From Acidaminococcus hominis (GTDB taxonomy: Bacteria > Bacillota > Negativicutes > Acidaminococcales > Acidaminococcaceae), in the NCBI RefSeq assembly GCF_900291475.1, contig NZ_OLMM01000005.1, forward strand, positions 931,135-980,076: a stretch of 48,942 nucleotides of DNA, in the 5' to 3' direction. Each line of letters opens with the position of its first letter. Position 1 is the first letter of the stretch. Made by a program: the position numbers and the translations under genes. This document shows, piece by piece, positions 42,603 through 48,942 of the stretch. Under the pieces are notes generated by a model. The model saw only the letters and a list, made by a program, of their open reading frames with translations, did no database searches and was not told the origin of the DNA.

Positions 42603-43019
42603 ATGATCATCAATGGTAAAGTCTTGACAAATCAAGGGCCAGTCCCCATAGAAAATGTAAAAGTCGGGGATATGGTCATTAACTTGAACAACAGGCCAGA
42701 TGAAGTTTTGACTATTGAAGAACAAACAGCTCAGGAGATCCTACGATTTAAGGATAATCCCGGGCTTTTGGTTTCTAAGGACACCGTAATTGCTACACGG
42801 TATGGGAAACTGGAAGGAAAGAGCGTTACAAAGCCTACCAGGGCTTGTATGCTTTATCAGGCCGAAGCTCCATGTTATTGGGATACCGTCACGCCTGACA
42901 AAGCGGAACAAACTATGAAGGGGTATGTTATTACTCTGAAAAATGGCCACGGAATTTTTGTGAATGGTTATGGAATTTGTAACCAGGAGGAAACCCATGC
43001 TGAAAGTACTGTGGAATGA
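42603..43019 (+). CDS. Degenerate Hint (intein/hedgehog-like) domain protein
   Basis: A 138-residue protein that reads like one Hint fold: GKVLTNQGPVPIENVKVGDMVINLNNR (block A), LLVSKDTVIATRYGKLEG (block B position) and GYVITLKNGHGIFVNGYGICN (blocks F/G). The residues needed for splicing are absent: Met stands where the nucleophilic Cys/Ser should be, the block B His is replaced, and the usual terminal HN is CN. So it is probably a non-catalytic Hint fold or a decayed one. GGAGG precedes the ATG. It overlaps the next gene by 23 bases. Confidence 0.6.
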   Translation: MIINGKVLTNQGPVPIENVKVGDMVINLNNRPDEVLTIEEQTAQEILRFKDNPGLLVSKDTVIATRYGKLEGKSVTKPTRACMLYQAEAPCYWDTVTPDKAEQTMKGYVITLKNGHGIFVNGYGICNQEETHAESTVE

Positions 43020-43839
43020 AGATGCTCAGGTGCCTAGAGACAGAGGCAGCCTGAAGCTGTCCTTTGACGGGATGTATGTCAAAGCAGAAATCCTTGATAA
43101 CACTGGCAATCTCTTAGGCTTTGATGTGGTTAGGGCTTTGCGCTCCTATGCGTCCTATGTACTGGTACATAAAGAGTATGGAACCGTGAAGGCCTTCCGG
43201 AAAATTCATAAGAGTGACTACAAATTTCTGGATCTAAGTCGATTGGGTGTTGATATCCGAATGGATTTTGCTGATATCATCCAATTATATAGCGACTATG
43301 CTGTTCTGCAAATTGATACGGGCATCATCAGCCCAACTAAACAGGATATAGTCGTGAGGGTCTTCCGTGTTCATAAAGATGAAATTCAGGTGGATGCTGT
43401 CGGTGGGTATGAATTTGCCCCATATTCCAGCAAGGCACTGGAAACGGGTGATCATCCCCGTTTCCATTTGTGGGACAGCTATGCACTTGAAGTGAATGGC
43501 AGGATGCTGAAAGCCAATAGAAAAGGATTGGTTATGGATGGAGATTTCGTTACCCCTATTGAGAGCCCATCCGATCATCCTGACTATATTGACTTGGTGA
43601 TCCATAAATATCAGGGCAACTTTGATGGGGATGCGCTTACCCGTGAGGAAGACTGTGAAGAAGTCATGATACAAAGTAGCGCCGGCTTGCTGAATGCCAC
43701 CAGGGTACGGCTGGATCATGGTATGGCAAAAGTCAGACTGTATCCTTTTGGATTTACTGGAGAAATCAAGATAAAGCTCGGACGGCGCTGGTATGAAGTA
43801 TGGAATGAGTATAACTTGATTCTGGGGGCGAGTCAATGA
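42997..43839 (+). CDS. Cassette protein of unknown function, beta-rich
   Basis: A 280-residue protein with AGGAGG seven bases before the ATG at 42997. Alternating hydrophobic residues suggest mainly beta structure; there is no membrane segment, signal peptide or known catalytic motif. Features: FDGMYVKAEILDNTGNLLGFDVVRALRSYASYVLVHKEYG at the start and GFTGEIKIKLGRRWYEVWNEYNLIL at the end. It overlaps maturase 2 by four bases, so it probably works with the maturases or is a structural partner of the Cys-rich proteins. No family recognised. Confidence 0.7.
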   Translation: MLKVLWNEDAQVPRDRGSLKLSFDGMYVKAEILDNTGNLLGFDVVRALRSYASYVLVHKEYGTVKAFRKIHKSDYKFLDLSRLGVDIRMDFADIIQLYSDYAVLQIDTGIISPTKQDIVVRVFRVHKDEIQVDAVGGYEFAPYSSKALETGDHPRFHLWDSYALEVNGRMLKANRKGLVMDGDFVTPIESPSDHPDYIDLVIHKYQGNFDGDALTREEDCEEVMIQSSAGLLNATRVRLDHGMAKVRLYPFGFTGEIKIKLGRRWYEVWNEYNLILGASQ

Positions 43840-44816
43840 AACAGGTGACGATTTATTTGGGCAGCCACTGCAATCTTCAATGTCCTTACTGCCATAGACA
43901 GGCGGGCGCCGATGAACAGAAAGGGCTTCCGGCAGATTTTTTTGCGCGGCTGCAGGCATTACAGAAAGACGGGCCCCTAAAGGTAAAATTCATGGGAGGA
44001 GAACCTACACTATATTTTTCTACGGTCCAAAAAGTCGTACAAACGGTCCCCAAAGCACATTTTGCGATTGCTACCAACGGAGTGGATTTAGATAAATACC
44101 TGCCATACTTCAGGCAGCATGACTTTTTGTTGTGCCTAAGTTATGACGGCGCTCCCCTTGATGTGAGGGGTCATGACCCTCTTAGTCACTTGCTGGATTA
44201 TCCTAAACTGGCAATCTCTACAACGATATACCACGGGAATACAGACTTTAGAGCAATTCTCCAACGGTTCGCTGAAAAAGAAAAAGTTATTGGCCGTCCT
44301 CTGGGCTTTTTCCCCCATATTGTCCATCATACAGCCCAGGACAATGCCCCCTATGCATTGACCCATGAGGATTACCAACTAATTCTAAGACAATGGAAGG
44401 AACTGATTTTAGAGCTACTAGATGGATATAACAAGGACATTATCAATTGGGCTTTGGTGCCTCTTTTTCGAGGACTCTTTGAGCGGTTGGAAGCAAATTA
44501 TCAATATGGCGAGACCTATTGTGTGCATAGAGGCTTAGAAAAGGTAGGCCCTGATGGGAAGCCGGTCAGCTGCTTATATATCAGAGACTTACATCTGACA
44601 AGCAGATGGCTGGAAGAACAGGCGGCACTGATTGATTATATGTTTCCTAAATGCAGAAAATGCCCCGTGTATGGAATGTGTGGTGGAGGCTGTCACAAAA
44701 GCTTGGATCATGAGCTTGAATGTGGTTTTTATTTCGACCTCTATTCCTGGTTTCAGAACCTGGCAGACAAGAAATCCGTCATTTGGAGGCTGGGAGATGC
44801 GATTGATCAATTGTAA
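43836..44816 (+). CDS. Radical SAM/SPASM peptide maturase 2, prophage-encoded
   Basis: A 326-residue radical SAM enzyme, start overlapping the previous stop (ATGA). Motifs: C12-x3-C16-x2-C19 (HCNLQCPYC), KFMGGEPTLYF, and a SPASM end with YCVHRGLEK...GKPVSC (G-x4-C), CRKCPVYGMCGGGC (C-x2-C-x5-C-x3-C) and ELEC. It is clearly related to maturase 1 in plan but much diverged and shorter, so two steps or two substrates are likely. The next cassette gene starts 20 bases before its stop. Confidence 0.9.
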   Translation: MKQVTIYLGSHCNLQCPYCHRQAGADEQKGLPADFFARLQALQKDGPLKVKFMGGEPTLYFSTVQKVVQTVPKAHFAIATNGVDLDKYLPYFRQHDFLLCLSYDGAPLDVRGHDPLSHLLDYPKLAISTTIYHGNTDFRAILQRFAEKEKVIGRPLGFFPHIVHHTAQDNAPYALTHEDYQLILRQWKELILELLDGYNKDIINWALVPLFRGLFERLEANYQYGETYCVHRGLEKVGPDGKPVSCLYIRDLHLTSRWLEEQAALIDYMFPKCRKCPVYGMCGGGCHKSLDHELECGFYFDLYSWFQNLADKKSVIWRLGDAIDQL

Positions 44817-45480
44817 AATTGTGATATTTCCCAATGCTATTCCTCGGTGTAAGGGGGAAAAACTGACTGTTGACCTGTTGCCAGATGGGGCCGGACTGGC
44901 TATTGATTATTGTGGAGAAAAACACCAAATCAGATTTGATGCTTTGGAAAGCCAAACATCTACCATATATGTGGTTGGCCAGTCAGGAAGTATGGTTTTA
45001 TTTAACTTCCGGGAATTGCTTACGGTATTTGGTATGACGCCTACACAATTTCTTGCAGCATTTCATCTTCGTGGCTTCATACAGATTGATAAAACCAGGA
45101 GGGGTGTGTTCACTAAAATCTTCTGCTTTAAGGGGTGCCGGGATCCGGACAGCACTGTAACGGATTGGCGCCGATATGATCATGAAAAGAATGAGGACCT
45201 TCATTACGTAGACCGAAAATATTCCTGGGCATTCATACCATATCGTATCCGAAAAGAAAATGACCGCCTATTGATAACAGGCCGTCTGTGGCAATCAAAA
45301 CTGTGGAAGGATGAACCCTTATACTTTAATCATGGGGGACAGGCTGTACGGTTGAATCCTGGGGTAAATCATATAGATCTGGTTTATGTTCCAGGGGAAC
45401 AGGCCTATGTGGGAAATATTCGGTCCAGGTATGTGGGCAGAATGATAGACTTGGGAGCGAAAAAGTGGACGAAATTCTAA
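44797..45480 (+). CDS. Cassette protein of unknown function, C-terminal member
   Basis: A 227-residue protein starting MRLINCKIVIFPNAIPRCKGEK; GGAGG stands eight bases before the ATG at 44797 and the start lies inside maturase 2. The frame is open further upstream but those codons shadow the maturase. Beta-rich N-terminus, a helix FNFRELLTVFGMTPTQFLAAFHL in the middle, and a basic, aromatic C-terminus (GRMIDLGAKKWTKF). No known motif. Its last bases overlap the first lysis-side gene, tying the cassette to the late operon. Confidence 0.68.
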   Translation: MRLINCKIVIFPNAIPRCKGEKLTVDLLPDGAGLAIDYCGEKHQIRFDALESQTSTIYVVGQSGSMVLFNFRELLTVFGMTPTQFLAAFHLRGFIQIDKTRRGVFTKIFCFKGCRDPDSTVTDWRRYDHEKNEDLHYVDRKYSWAFIPYRIRKENDRLLITGRLWQSKLWKDEPLYFNHGGQAVRLNPGVNHIDLVYVPGEQAYVGNIRSRYVGRMIDLGAKKWTKF

Positions 45481-45788
45481 AATTTTTCATTGAAGCGATT
45501 GTGCCGGCCGTGGGCGGGTATCTTTGGGGGCAATGCCGCACTTATAGAGACAAGAAGAAGGCGGCGGCAGAGGAAGACCGGCTAATCAAAAAGGGACTGC
45601 AAAGTCTTTTGAGATATGAAATGCTGCAGGCTTATCAGGCTCATATCATGATGGGATATGCTGCACCTGATGATAAAGGGTCTTTTGAGGCTATGCATGC
45701 ATCTTATGCCGGCCTGGGTAAAAATGGAGTCATGGACAAAATTTATCAGGAGTTTATGGCATTGCCAGATATCGAAGTGAGAAAATGA
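45465..45788 (+). CDS. Phage lysis-module protein, possible holin-associated
   Basis: A 107-residue protein with a GTG start (GGGAG seven bases upstream). One N-terminal hydrophobic helix (ILKFFIEAIVPAVGGYLWG) is followed by charged residues and a soluble end KGLQSLLRYEMLQAYQAHIMMGY...YAGLGKNGVMDKIYQEFMALP. This layout is frequent just before holin and endolysin genes in Firmicute phages, usually left unnamed. Confidence 0.68.
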   Translation: MDEILKFFIEAIVPAVGGYLWGQCRTYRDKKKAAAEEDRLIKKGLQSLLRYEMLQAYQAHIMMGYAAPDDKGSFEAMHASYAGLGKNGVMDKIYQEFMALPDIEVRK

Positions 45789-46150
45789 CCATTTTACAGC
45801 ATGTTCAAAAAGCATTGCGAAAGGTGGACCGTATGAGCGTTCGAGGACTTCCTCGGGCGCTTATTTTATTGCTGATCTCCCTGGTGCTGCTGATTTTCTT
45901 TTTATACGTTGCCGGCTGGGTTTACCTTTGGAGAGCCCAGGGCAAGGTGGACCTGCCTGCCCTGAAAGAGTTGCTGGTAACCATGACTGGCATGCAATTT
46001 TTAGCAGGGTTCGGTATGCTGATCAAATGCCTGTATGACAGAGACAAGGATGGGGTACCGGATCCTTTTGAGGAGGGACAATCTAATGTTACGAGAAATC
46101 CAGTTTCAAAGATCCAAACAGAAAATGTTCGCGATGAACGAAAAGTATGA
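45785..46150 (+). CDS. Holin candidate
   Basis: A 121-residue protein with one strong membrane segment (LILLLISLVLLIFFLYVAGWVYLW, about 26-49), a second weaker one (MTGMQFLAGFGMLIKCLYD, about 68-86) and a charged C-terminus. It stands directly before the L,D-transpeptidase-like gene, as holins precede lysins. ATGA overlap with the previous gene. Confidence 0.6.
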   Translation: MTILQHVQKALRKVDRMSVRGLPRALILLLISLVLLIFFLYVAGWVYLWRAQGKVDLPALKELLVTMTGMQFLAGFGMLIKCLYDRDKDGVPDPFEEGQSNVTRNPVSKIQTENVRDERKV

Positions 46151-46493
46151 AGTCATTGGGGAATGGGATTGCCACGATGACTTTATCCCTGGATACAATG
46201 CTGAAGGTGATCCTCGGGGCAGCTTACCAGATGGTACTTACTATCATGTATCTGCTGAAATTACCAATGGGGCTTACGGCCCCGCATACGGAAATTTCTA
46301 TATTTCTTCCGGGGATCCCCGCGGCAGAGACATCCATGGTGGCGGCAGCGATCTTGATGATTCCTATGCAGACTACCAGGGCTGGGAACCTACGTATGGA
46401 TGCCTGAGGATGCAGAATGCAGATGGCGTGGAGCTGGCGGAAATGATTATCGAAGCCGGCAACGATGCAATTTTAACCGTTGTTGAAGAATAA
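46086..46493 (+). CDS. L,D-transpeptidase (YkuD)-like protein in the endolysin position
   Basis: A 135-residue protein. H84-G-G-G...T103-Y-G-C106-L-R108 fits the catalytic His...[ST]-x-G-C-x-R pattern of YkuD L,D-transpeptidases, with the usual [NA]D following. The YkuD fold is shorter than a host enzyme and has no signal peptide or LysM. In phages such domains can cut or edit peptidoglycan crosslinks, so it may serve as the lysin. ATG 46086 follows GAGGAGGG, inside the holin gene. Confidence 0.75.
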   Translation: MLREIQFQRSKQKMFAMNEKYEVIGEWDCHDDFIPGYNAEGDPRGSLPDGTYYHVSAEITNGAYGPAYGNFYISSGDPRGRDIHGGGSDLDDSYADYQGWEPTYGCLRMQNADGVELAEMIIEAGNDAILTVVEE

Positions 46494-46522
46494 AAATACA
46501 AAACTTCGATATACGCATTATT

Positions 46523-46597
46523 TTGAGATATGAGCGGATTTTTCATGTTGTGCATTAGTTTATATGTGTAACAACCAGAAAACACTTCATATCTCAA
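46523..46597. repeat. 11-bp perfect inverted repeat before the last prophage gene
   Basis: TTGAGATATGA (46523-46533) and TCATATCTCAA (46587-46597) are 53 bp apart in a non-coding 120-bp gap. They could be operator halves or a long stem; no U-run follows, so a terminator is unlikely. Confidence 0.6.
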
Positions 46598-46613
46598 TTT
46601 AGGAGGCGATTTT

Positions 46614-47186
46614 TTGGAGCCGGAAATGAAAAAACGGGCTGTTGTGGCTGTAATCGGCCTCTGCATTTTAGCCCTATGGTTTGGAGTGCTTTTTGCATGG
46701 CAAAAAGAGAAAAGTGAGAAAAAACCGAAAATAATCGAAGCGACGGAGCTGCAGGATCCGGAGAAAGTGCAGAAAAATCTTACTGTCAGGCCAGATTCTG
46801 CAAAGGAAATTACTCGAGAGATTTATCATATTCAGTCCAGTGGAAAAGGACCAGATGTCACTTACTATATTTCAGCACCAGATATCCAAACCGCAGCGAA
46901 AGAAACTGCATCTGCCATCGAAAAGAAAAGTGATGCATTGCCTAAAGCCGCCACTGAGAAAAGTGATCGAACAGTCATTTCACCTGATAAAGAGCGGCAG
47001 AAGGTAGACGTCTATAAAATCAACCTGGCAAAGAATCATAAAATCAAAGTGGGGGCTATGACCGCAGGTGGAAAAGCATATGTAGGTGCTGGTTACCAGG
47101 CTGGCAGATGGACAGGTATGGTCTATACCCGTACCGGAAAAAAGGTTGAGGCCGGCAGCTTATCCTATTCTGTTGCAGAGTGGTAA
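46614..47186 (+). CDS. Membrane-anchored protein beside attR, putative lysogenic-conversion gene
   Basis: A 190-residue protein with a TTG start and AGGAGG seven bases upstream. MEPEMKKRAVVAVIGLCILALWFGVLFAWQ is a basic start plus one membrane helix. A charged spacer of about 100 residues follows, then a compact end KVDVYKINLAKNHKIKVGAMTAGGKAYVGAGYQAGRWTGMVY. Last gene before attR, separated by a gap and an inverted repeat, so it may be expressed independently as a moron. A spanin-like role in lysis is also possible; nothing decides it. Confidence 0.65.
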   Translation: MEPEMKKRAVVAVIGLCILALWFGVLFAWQKEKSEKKPKIIEATELQDPEKVQKNLTVRPDSAKEITREIYHIQSSGKGPDVTYYISAPDIQTAAKETASAIEKKSDALPKAATEKSDRTVISPDKERQKVDVYKINLAKNHKIKVGAMTAGGKAYVGAGYQAGRWTGMVYTRTGKKVEAGSLSYSVAEW

Positions 47187-47189
47187 CCG

Positions 47190-47210
47190 TTCCCTATTCT
47201 TTCCCTATTT
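47190..47210. promoter_or_regulatory. Integrase arm-type sites near attR
   Basis: TTCCCTAT-N3-TTCCCTATTT, the same 21-bp layout as 9677-9697 with two changes in the spacer, 51 bp inside attR. Confidence 0.6.
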
Positions 47211-47261
47211 CAGGCATGGTGACGAATAGAGTAAGTCGTTATGCGCTTCTAACTAACATAG

Positions 47262-47279
47262 CCTAGTACTCCTGCCATT
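47262..47279. repeat. attR core
   Basis: CCTAGTACTCCTGCCATT, identical to 9533-9550. It holds only the last 16 bases of tRNA-Trp, so no second tRNA exists here. Confidence 0.93.
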
Positions 47280-47338
47280 AGAATTGAACGATTTGGCAGC
47301 TGGCCAAATCAAAGATATAGTGCTTTAGAAAAAAGCGA

Positions 47339-47370
47339 AACCCCATCTGCTTGCAGATGGGGTTGTTTTT
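47339..47370 (+). terminator. Intrinsic terminator downstream of attR
   Basis: AACCCCATCTGC and GCAGATGGGGTT form a perfect 12-bp stem with a TT loop, followed by GTTTTTT. It was probably the original terminator of the tRNA operon before integration. Confidence 0.85.
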
Positions 47371-47421
47371 TGCGTGTGGGGAATGGGGGGGATTAAGGAG
47401 CTGCACAAGGTGCCATGCTTT

Positions 47422-47522
47422 TTGCGGCGCTGGCGCCGCAATTGCCTTCTCCTTAACAGTGTGCTGCTTGGCGCGCACTGTTAAGGGGAAGGAAAAGACC
47501 CGCTCTGGCCGCAGAGCGGGTC
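47422..47522. repeat. Cluster of hairpins after attR
   Basis: Three strong stems are visible: TTGCGGCG/CGCCGCAA at 47422-47441, CCTTAACAGTG/CACTGTTAAGG near 47451-47485 and GACCCGCTCT/AGAGCGGGTC at 47497-47522. There is no long frame. They may be extragenic repeats. Confidence 0.5.
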
Positions 47523-47526
47523 TAGG

Positions 47527-47667
47527 ATGGGGCTCACCCGGGACTGTTGGCAGACTGAGTCCGCACTGCCAGCAAATGGAAAAATAGAAAAAGCCCTTCA
47601 GATAGCGGCGAATGTAATTACAATCTTGACCGGATTAATTACGATAATCGCTTATCTGAAAGGCTAA
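47527..47667 (+). CDS. Possible small hydrophobic peptide
   Basis: A 46-codon frame ends in IEKALQIAANVITILTGLIT and IIAYLKG, a short hydrophobic helix with a basic end like type I toxins or holin relics. AGCCCTTCAGATA (47592-47604) and TATCTGAAAGGCT (47653-47665) form a 13-bp stem with one mismatch within the gene. The start (ATG 47527) has only a weak ribosome site, so coding is uncertain. Confidence 0.25.
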   Translation: MGLTRDCWQTESALPANGKIEKALQIAANVITILTGLITIIAYLKG

Positions 47668-47729
47668 CACAGAGCAAGGGACAGGGCACTGCCCTTCCCC
47701 TTCTTCATTTTCATTATAGTATTAGGAAC

Positions 47730-47757
47730 GAAAAAAGCTACCTGTTTTTTTAGGTAG
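47730..47757 (-). terminator. Intrinsic terminator, minus strand
   Basis: On the minus strand CTACCT and AGGTAG pair around an A-rich loop and are followed by CTTTTTT. The transcript that ends here would come from the right, where no minus-strand gene is seen. Confidence 0.5.
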
Positions 47758-48000
47758 TGCTGGCTGGTCCTTAGCGAGGAATTTCCTGCGCAGGCTGAAC
47801 TAGCACAGTTGATGCAGATCTACTGAGAAAATGTTGACATATACAGAATTGGTTAATAAGTACCAATGAACCGGGGAAATAATGTATAATAAAAGTGGAA
47901 AATGGAATTATTCTGAAAGAATTATAGGAAATAAGGTAGTTTATAATGGAACTATGAATTAAGACAACTTCGAAACTATTTCTTAATGTGAATCTCGTGG

Positions 48001-48011
48001 TATACTGGAGG
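48001..48011 (+). promoter_or_regulatory. IS3 transposase -10 and ribosome site
   Basis: TGGTATACT (47998-48006) is an extended -10; no good -35 is seen. GGAGG (48007-48011) and AAGGAG (48024-48029) serve two stacked ATG codons (48018 and 48039). Confidence 0.4.
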
Positions 48012-48038
48012 CGATCAATGAAAAAGGAGATAATCATC

Positions 48039-48386
48039 ATGTCACGCACGCGCCGTCATTTCACGTCGAAATTCAAATCCGATCTCGTCATCGAGCTGCT
48101 CAAGGGTGAGAAAGACCTCAACACGCTGGCGGCTGAGAACGAAATCCTGCCGAACCTCTTGCGGAACTGGAAGAACGAGTTTCTCAGCAAGGCAAGCATC
48201 ATATTCGATGATTCCAGAGAGGACAACCTCAATCAAAAACTCGAGACCGAGCGGAAGGAGAAAGCCTCCTATGCCCGCAAAGTTGGCCAACTCACCATGC
48301 AGGTGGATTGGTTGAAAAAAAAATCTGAGGAAATTCTTGGACCGGACTACGAGAAACAGTATTCTCCAAAACCTTTCGAGGAGTGA
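48039..48386 (+). CDS. IS3 family transposase OrfA
   Basis: A 115-residue DNA-binding subunit: HTH RRHFTSKFKSDLVIELLKGEKDLNTLAAENEILPNLLRNWKNEF followed by a leucine-zipper-like helix (LTMQVDWLKKKSEEIL). MSRTRRHFTSKF is the usual start; the ATG at 48018 would add seven residues. A run of nine A (48315-48323) near the end is a possible frameshift site. OrfB follows directly. The left inverted repeat should lie between about 47940 and 48000 but cannot be fixed without the right end. Confidence 0.9.
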   Translation: MSRTRRHFTSKFKSDLVIELLKGEKDLNTLAAENEILPNLLRNWKNEFLSKASIIFDDSREDNLNQKLETERKEKASYARKVGQLTMQVDWLKKKSEEILGPDYEKQYSPKPFEE

Positions 48387-48942
48387 GTGCAAGGAGCTTT
48401 CCCTTCGGAAAGCAGCAAAGCTGCTCGGCGTCAACCGCACAAGCCAATACTACCACCCCAAAGAGAACACTCCATCAGATGAAGAGCTGGAATGCAAGCG
48501 CATCATCGATCGTTTCCACACGGACAATCCTGCCTGGGGCGCAAGGCAGCTGGCCTCGCAGCTGCAGCGCCTCGGGCATCAGGCCGGACGACGCAAGACA
48601 GCTCGCTATATGCGCGAGATGGGCATCGACGTCATCTATCCGAAGATGAACCTTTCCAAGCGGCAGCAACAAGCGCAGGTGATGCCCTACCTGCTGAAGC
48701 ATGTGGATATTCAGCAGCCTAACCAGGCATGGTCCATCGACATCACCTACATTCCCCTGGAGCACGGTTTCGTTTATCTGACAGCCATCATCGACTGGTA
48801 CAGCCGCTGCATTGTTGGCTGGGAGGTGGACGATACCCTGGACACCCGGATGGTCATTGCCGCCGTAAGGAAGGCGCTCCGTATAGCAAAGCCGCAGATT
48901 CTCAACTCCGACCAAGGATGCCAGTTCACCAGCAAGGAGTAC
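48383..48942 (+). CDS. IS3 family transposase OrfB, 5' frame disturbed, cut by window end
   Basis: From 48388 on, one open frame reads KELSLRKAAKLLGVNRTSQY, then an HTH_21-like region and the rve catalytic core: first Asp in WSIDITYIPLEHG, second in LNSDQGCQFTSKEY. The third acidic residue lies beyond the window. This frame is +1 to OrfA, not the canonical -1. A GTG at 48383 overlapping the OrfA stop would join it if one A were added in GCAAGGAG, so I suspect a one-base deletion that inactivates this copy, or a sequencing error. Confidence 0.85.

Larger units (their letters stand above)
9533..47279. mobile_element. Prophage, about 37.7 kb, contractile-tailed, integrated in tRNA-Trp
   Basis: Bounded by identical 18-bp repeats at 9533-9550 and 47262-47279. 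It contains a tyrosine integrase, S24 repressor, replication genes, terminase, head genes, a sheathed tail and baseplate, fibres and lysis-side genes in the order usual for Firmicute PBSX/Mu-like myophages. I see no broken structural gene, so it may be inducible. The cassette at 40905-45480 is foreign to the usual gene order. Confidence 0.95.

Noticed and set aside
47255-47280. Second tRNA-Trp at the right end
   Set aside because: Only the last 16 bases of the tRNA are present; it is the attR copy.

Overview
The window is bacterial chromosome carrying one complete-looking, contractile-tailed (PBSX/Mu-like) prophage integrated at the 3' end of a tRNA-Trp gene. The host is a Firmicute: pheST sits behind a T-box leader with a Phe (TTC) specifier, and MutS2 and a long U32 peptidase are typical of the phylum. 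A member of the Negativicutes such as an Acidaminococcus relative is my guess from protein style; it is not proven.

Layout. 1-63: start of an IS3-type transposase running off the left edge, followed by about 500 bp rich in palindromes. 560-9183: host genes for a U32 peptidase, mutS2, a T-box, pheS and pheT. 9320-9548: a tRNA-Asp/Gly/Trp operon. 9533-47279: the prophage, bounded by an 18-bp direct repeat (attL 9533-9550, attR 47262-47279). 47280-47990: a structured host intergenic region. 48039-48942: an IS3-family element running off the right edge.

Prophage map. Leftward: integrase, a C-terminally membrane-anchored protein and an S24-type repressor. Rightward from a CTTGCG-type operator region: Cro-like regulator, small early genes, ERF annealing protein, replication initiator with an internal repeat array (candidate origin), DnaC-like loader, RusA-like resolvase and an ArpU/sigma-like late regulator. 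A structured, terminated leader follows, then ParB/DUF4417, a GGRGASSG protein, a JAMM-like protein, terminase (TerS-TerL fusion), portal, minor head protein, scaffold, capsid, connectors, sheath, tube, a tail chaperone with a -1 frameshift site, tape measure, baseplate proteins and tail fibres. The lysis-side genes (holin candidates and an L,D-transpeptidase-like protein) come last, with a membrane-anchored putative moron next to attR.

The most unusual part is 40905-45480, inserted without gaps between the tail fibre and the lysis genes. It encodes two radical SAM/SPASM maturases, two short cysteine-rich proteins with CQ repeats, a degenerate Hint (intein-like) protein and two unknown proteins. 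Both cysteine-rich proteins have an N-terminal helix resembling the attachment motif of phage tail fibres (ITASDLQAIETAI in one). I infer a phage RiPP-like system that post-translationally modifies cysteine-rich tail-tip proteins. Each enzyme and substrate motif is visible in the sequence; the modification, the virion location and the function are inference.
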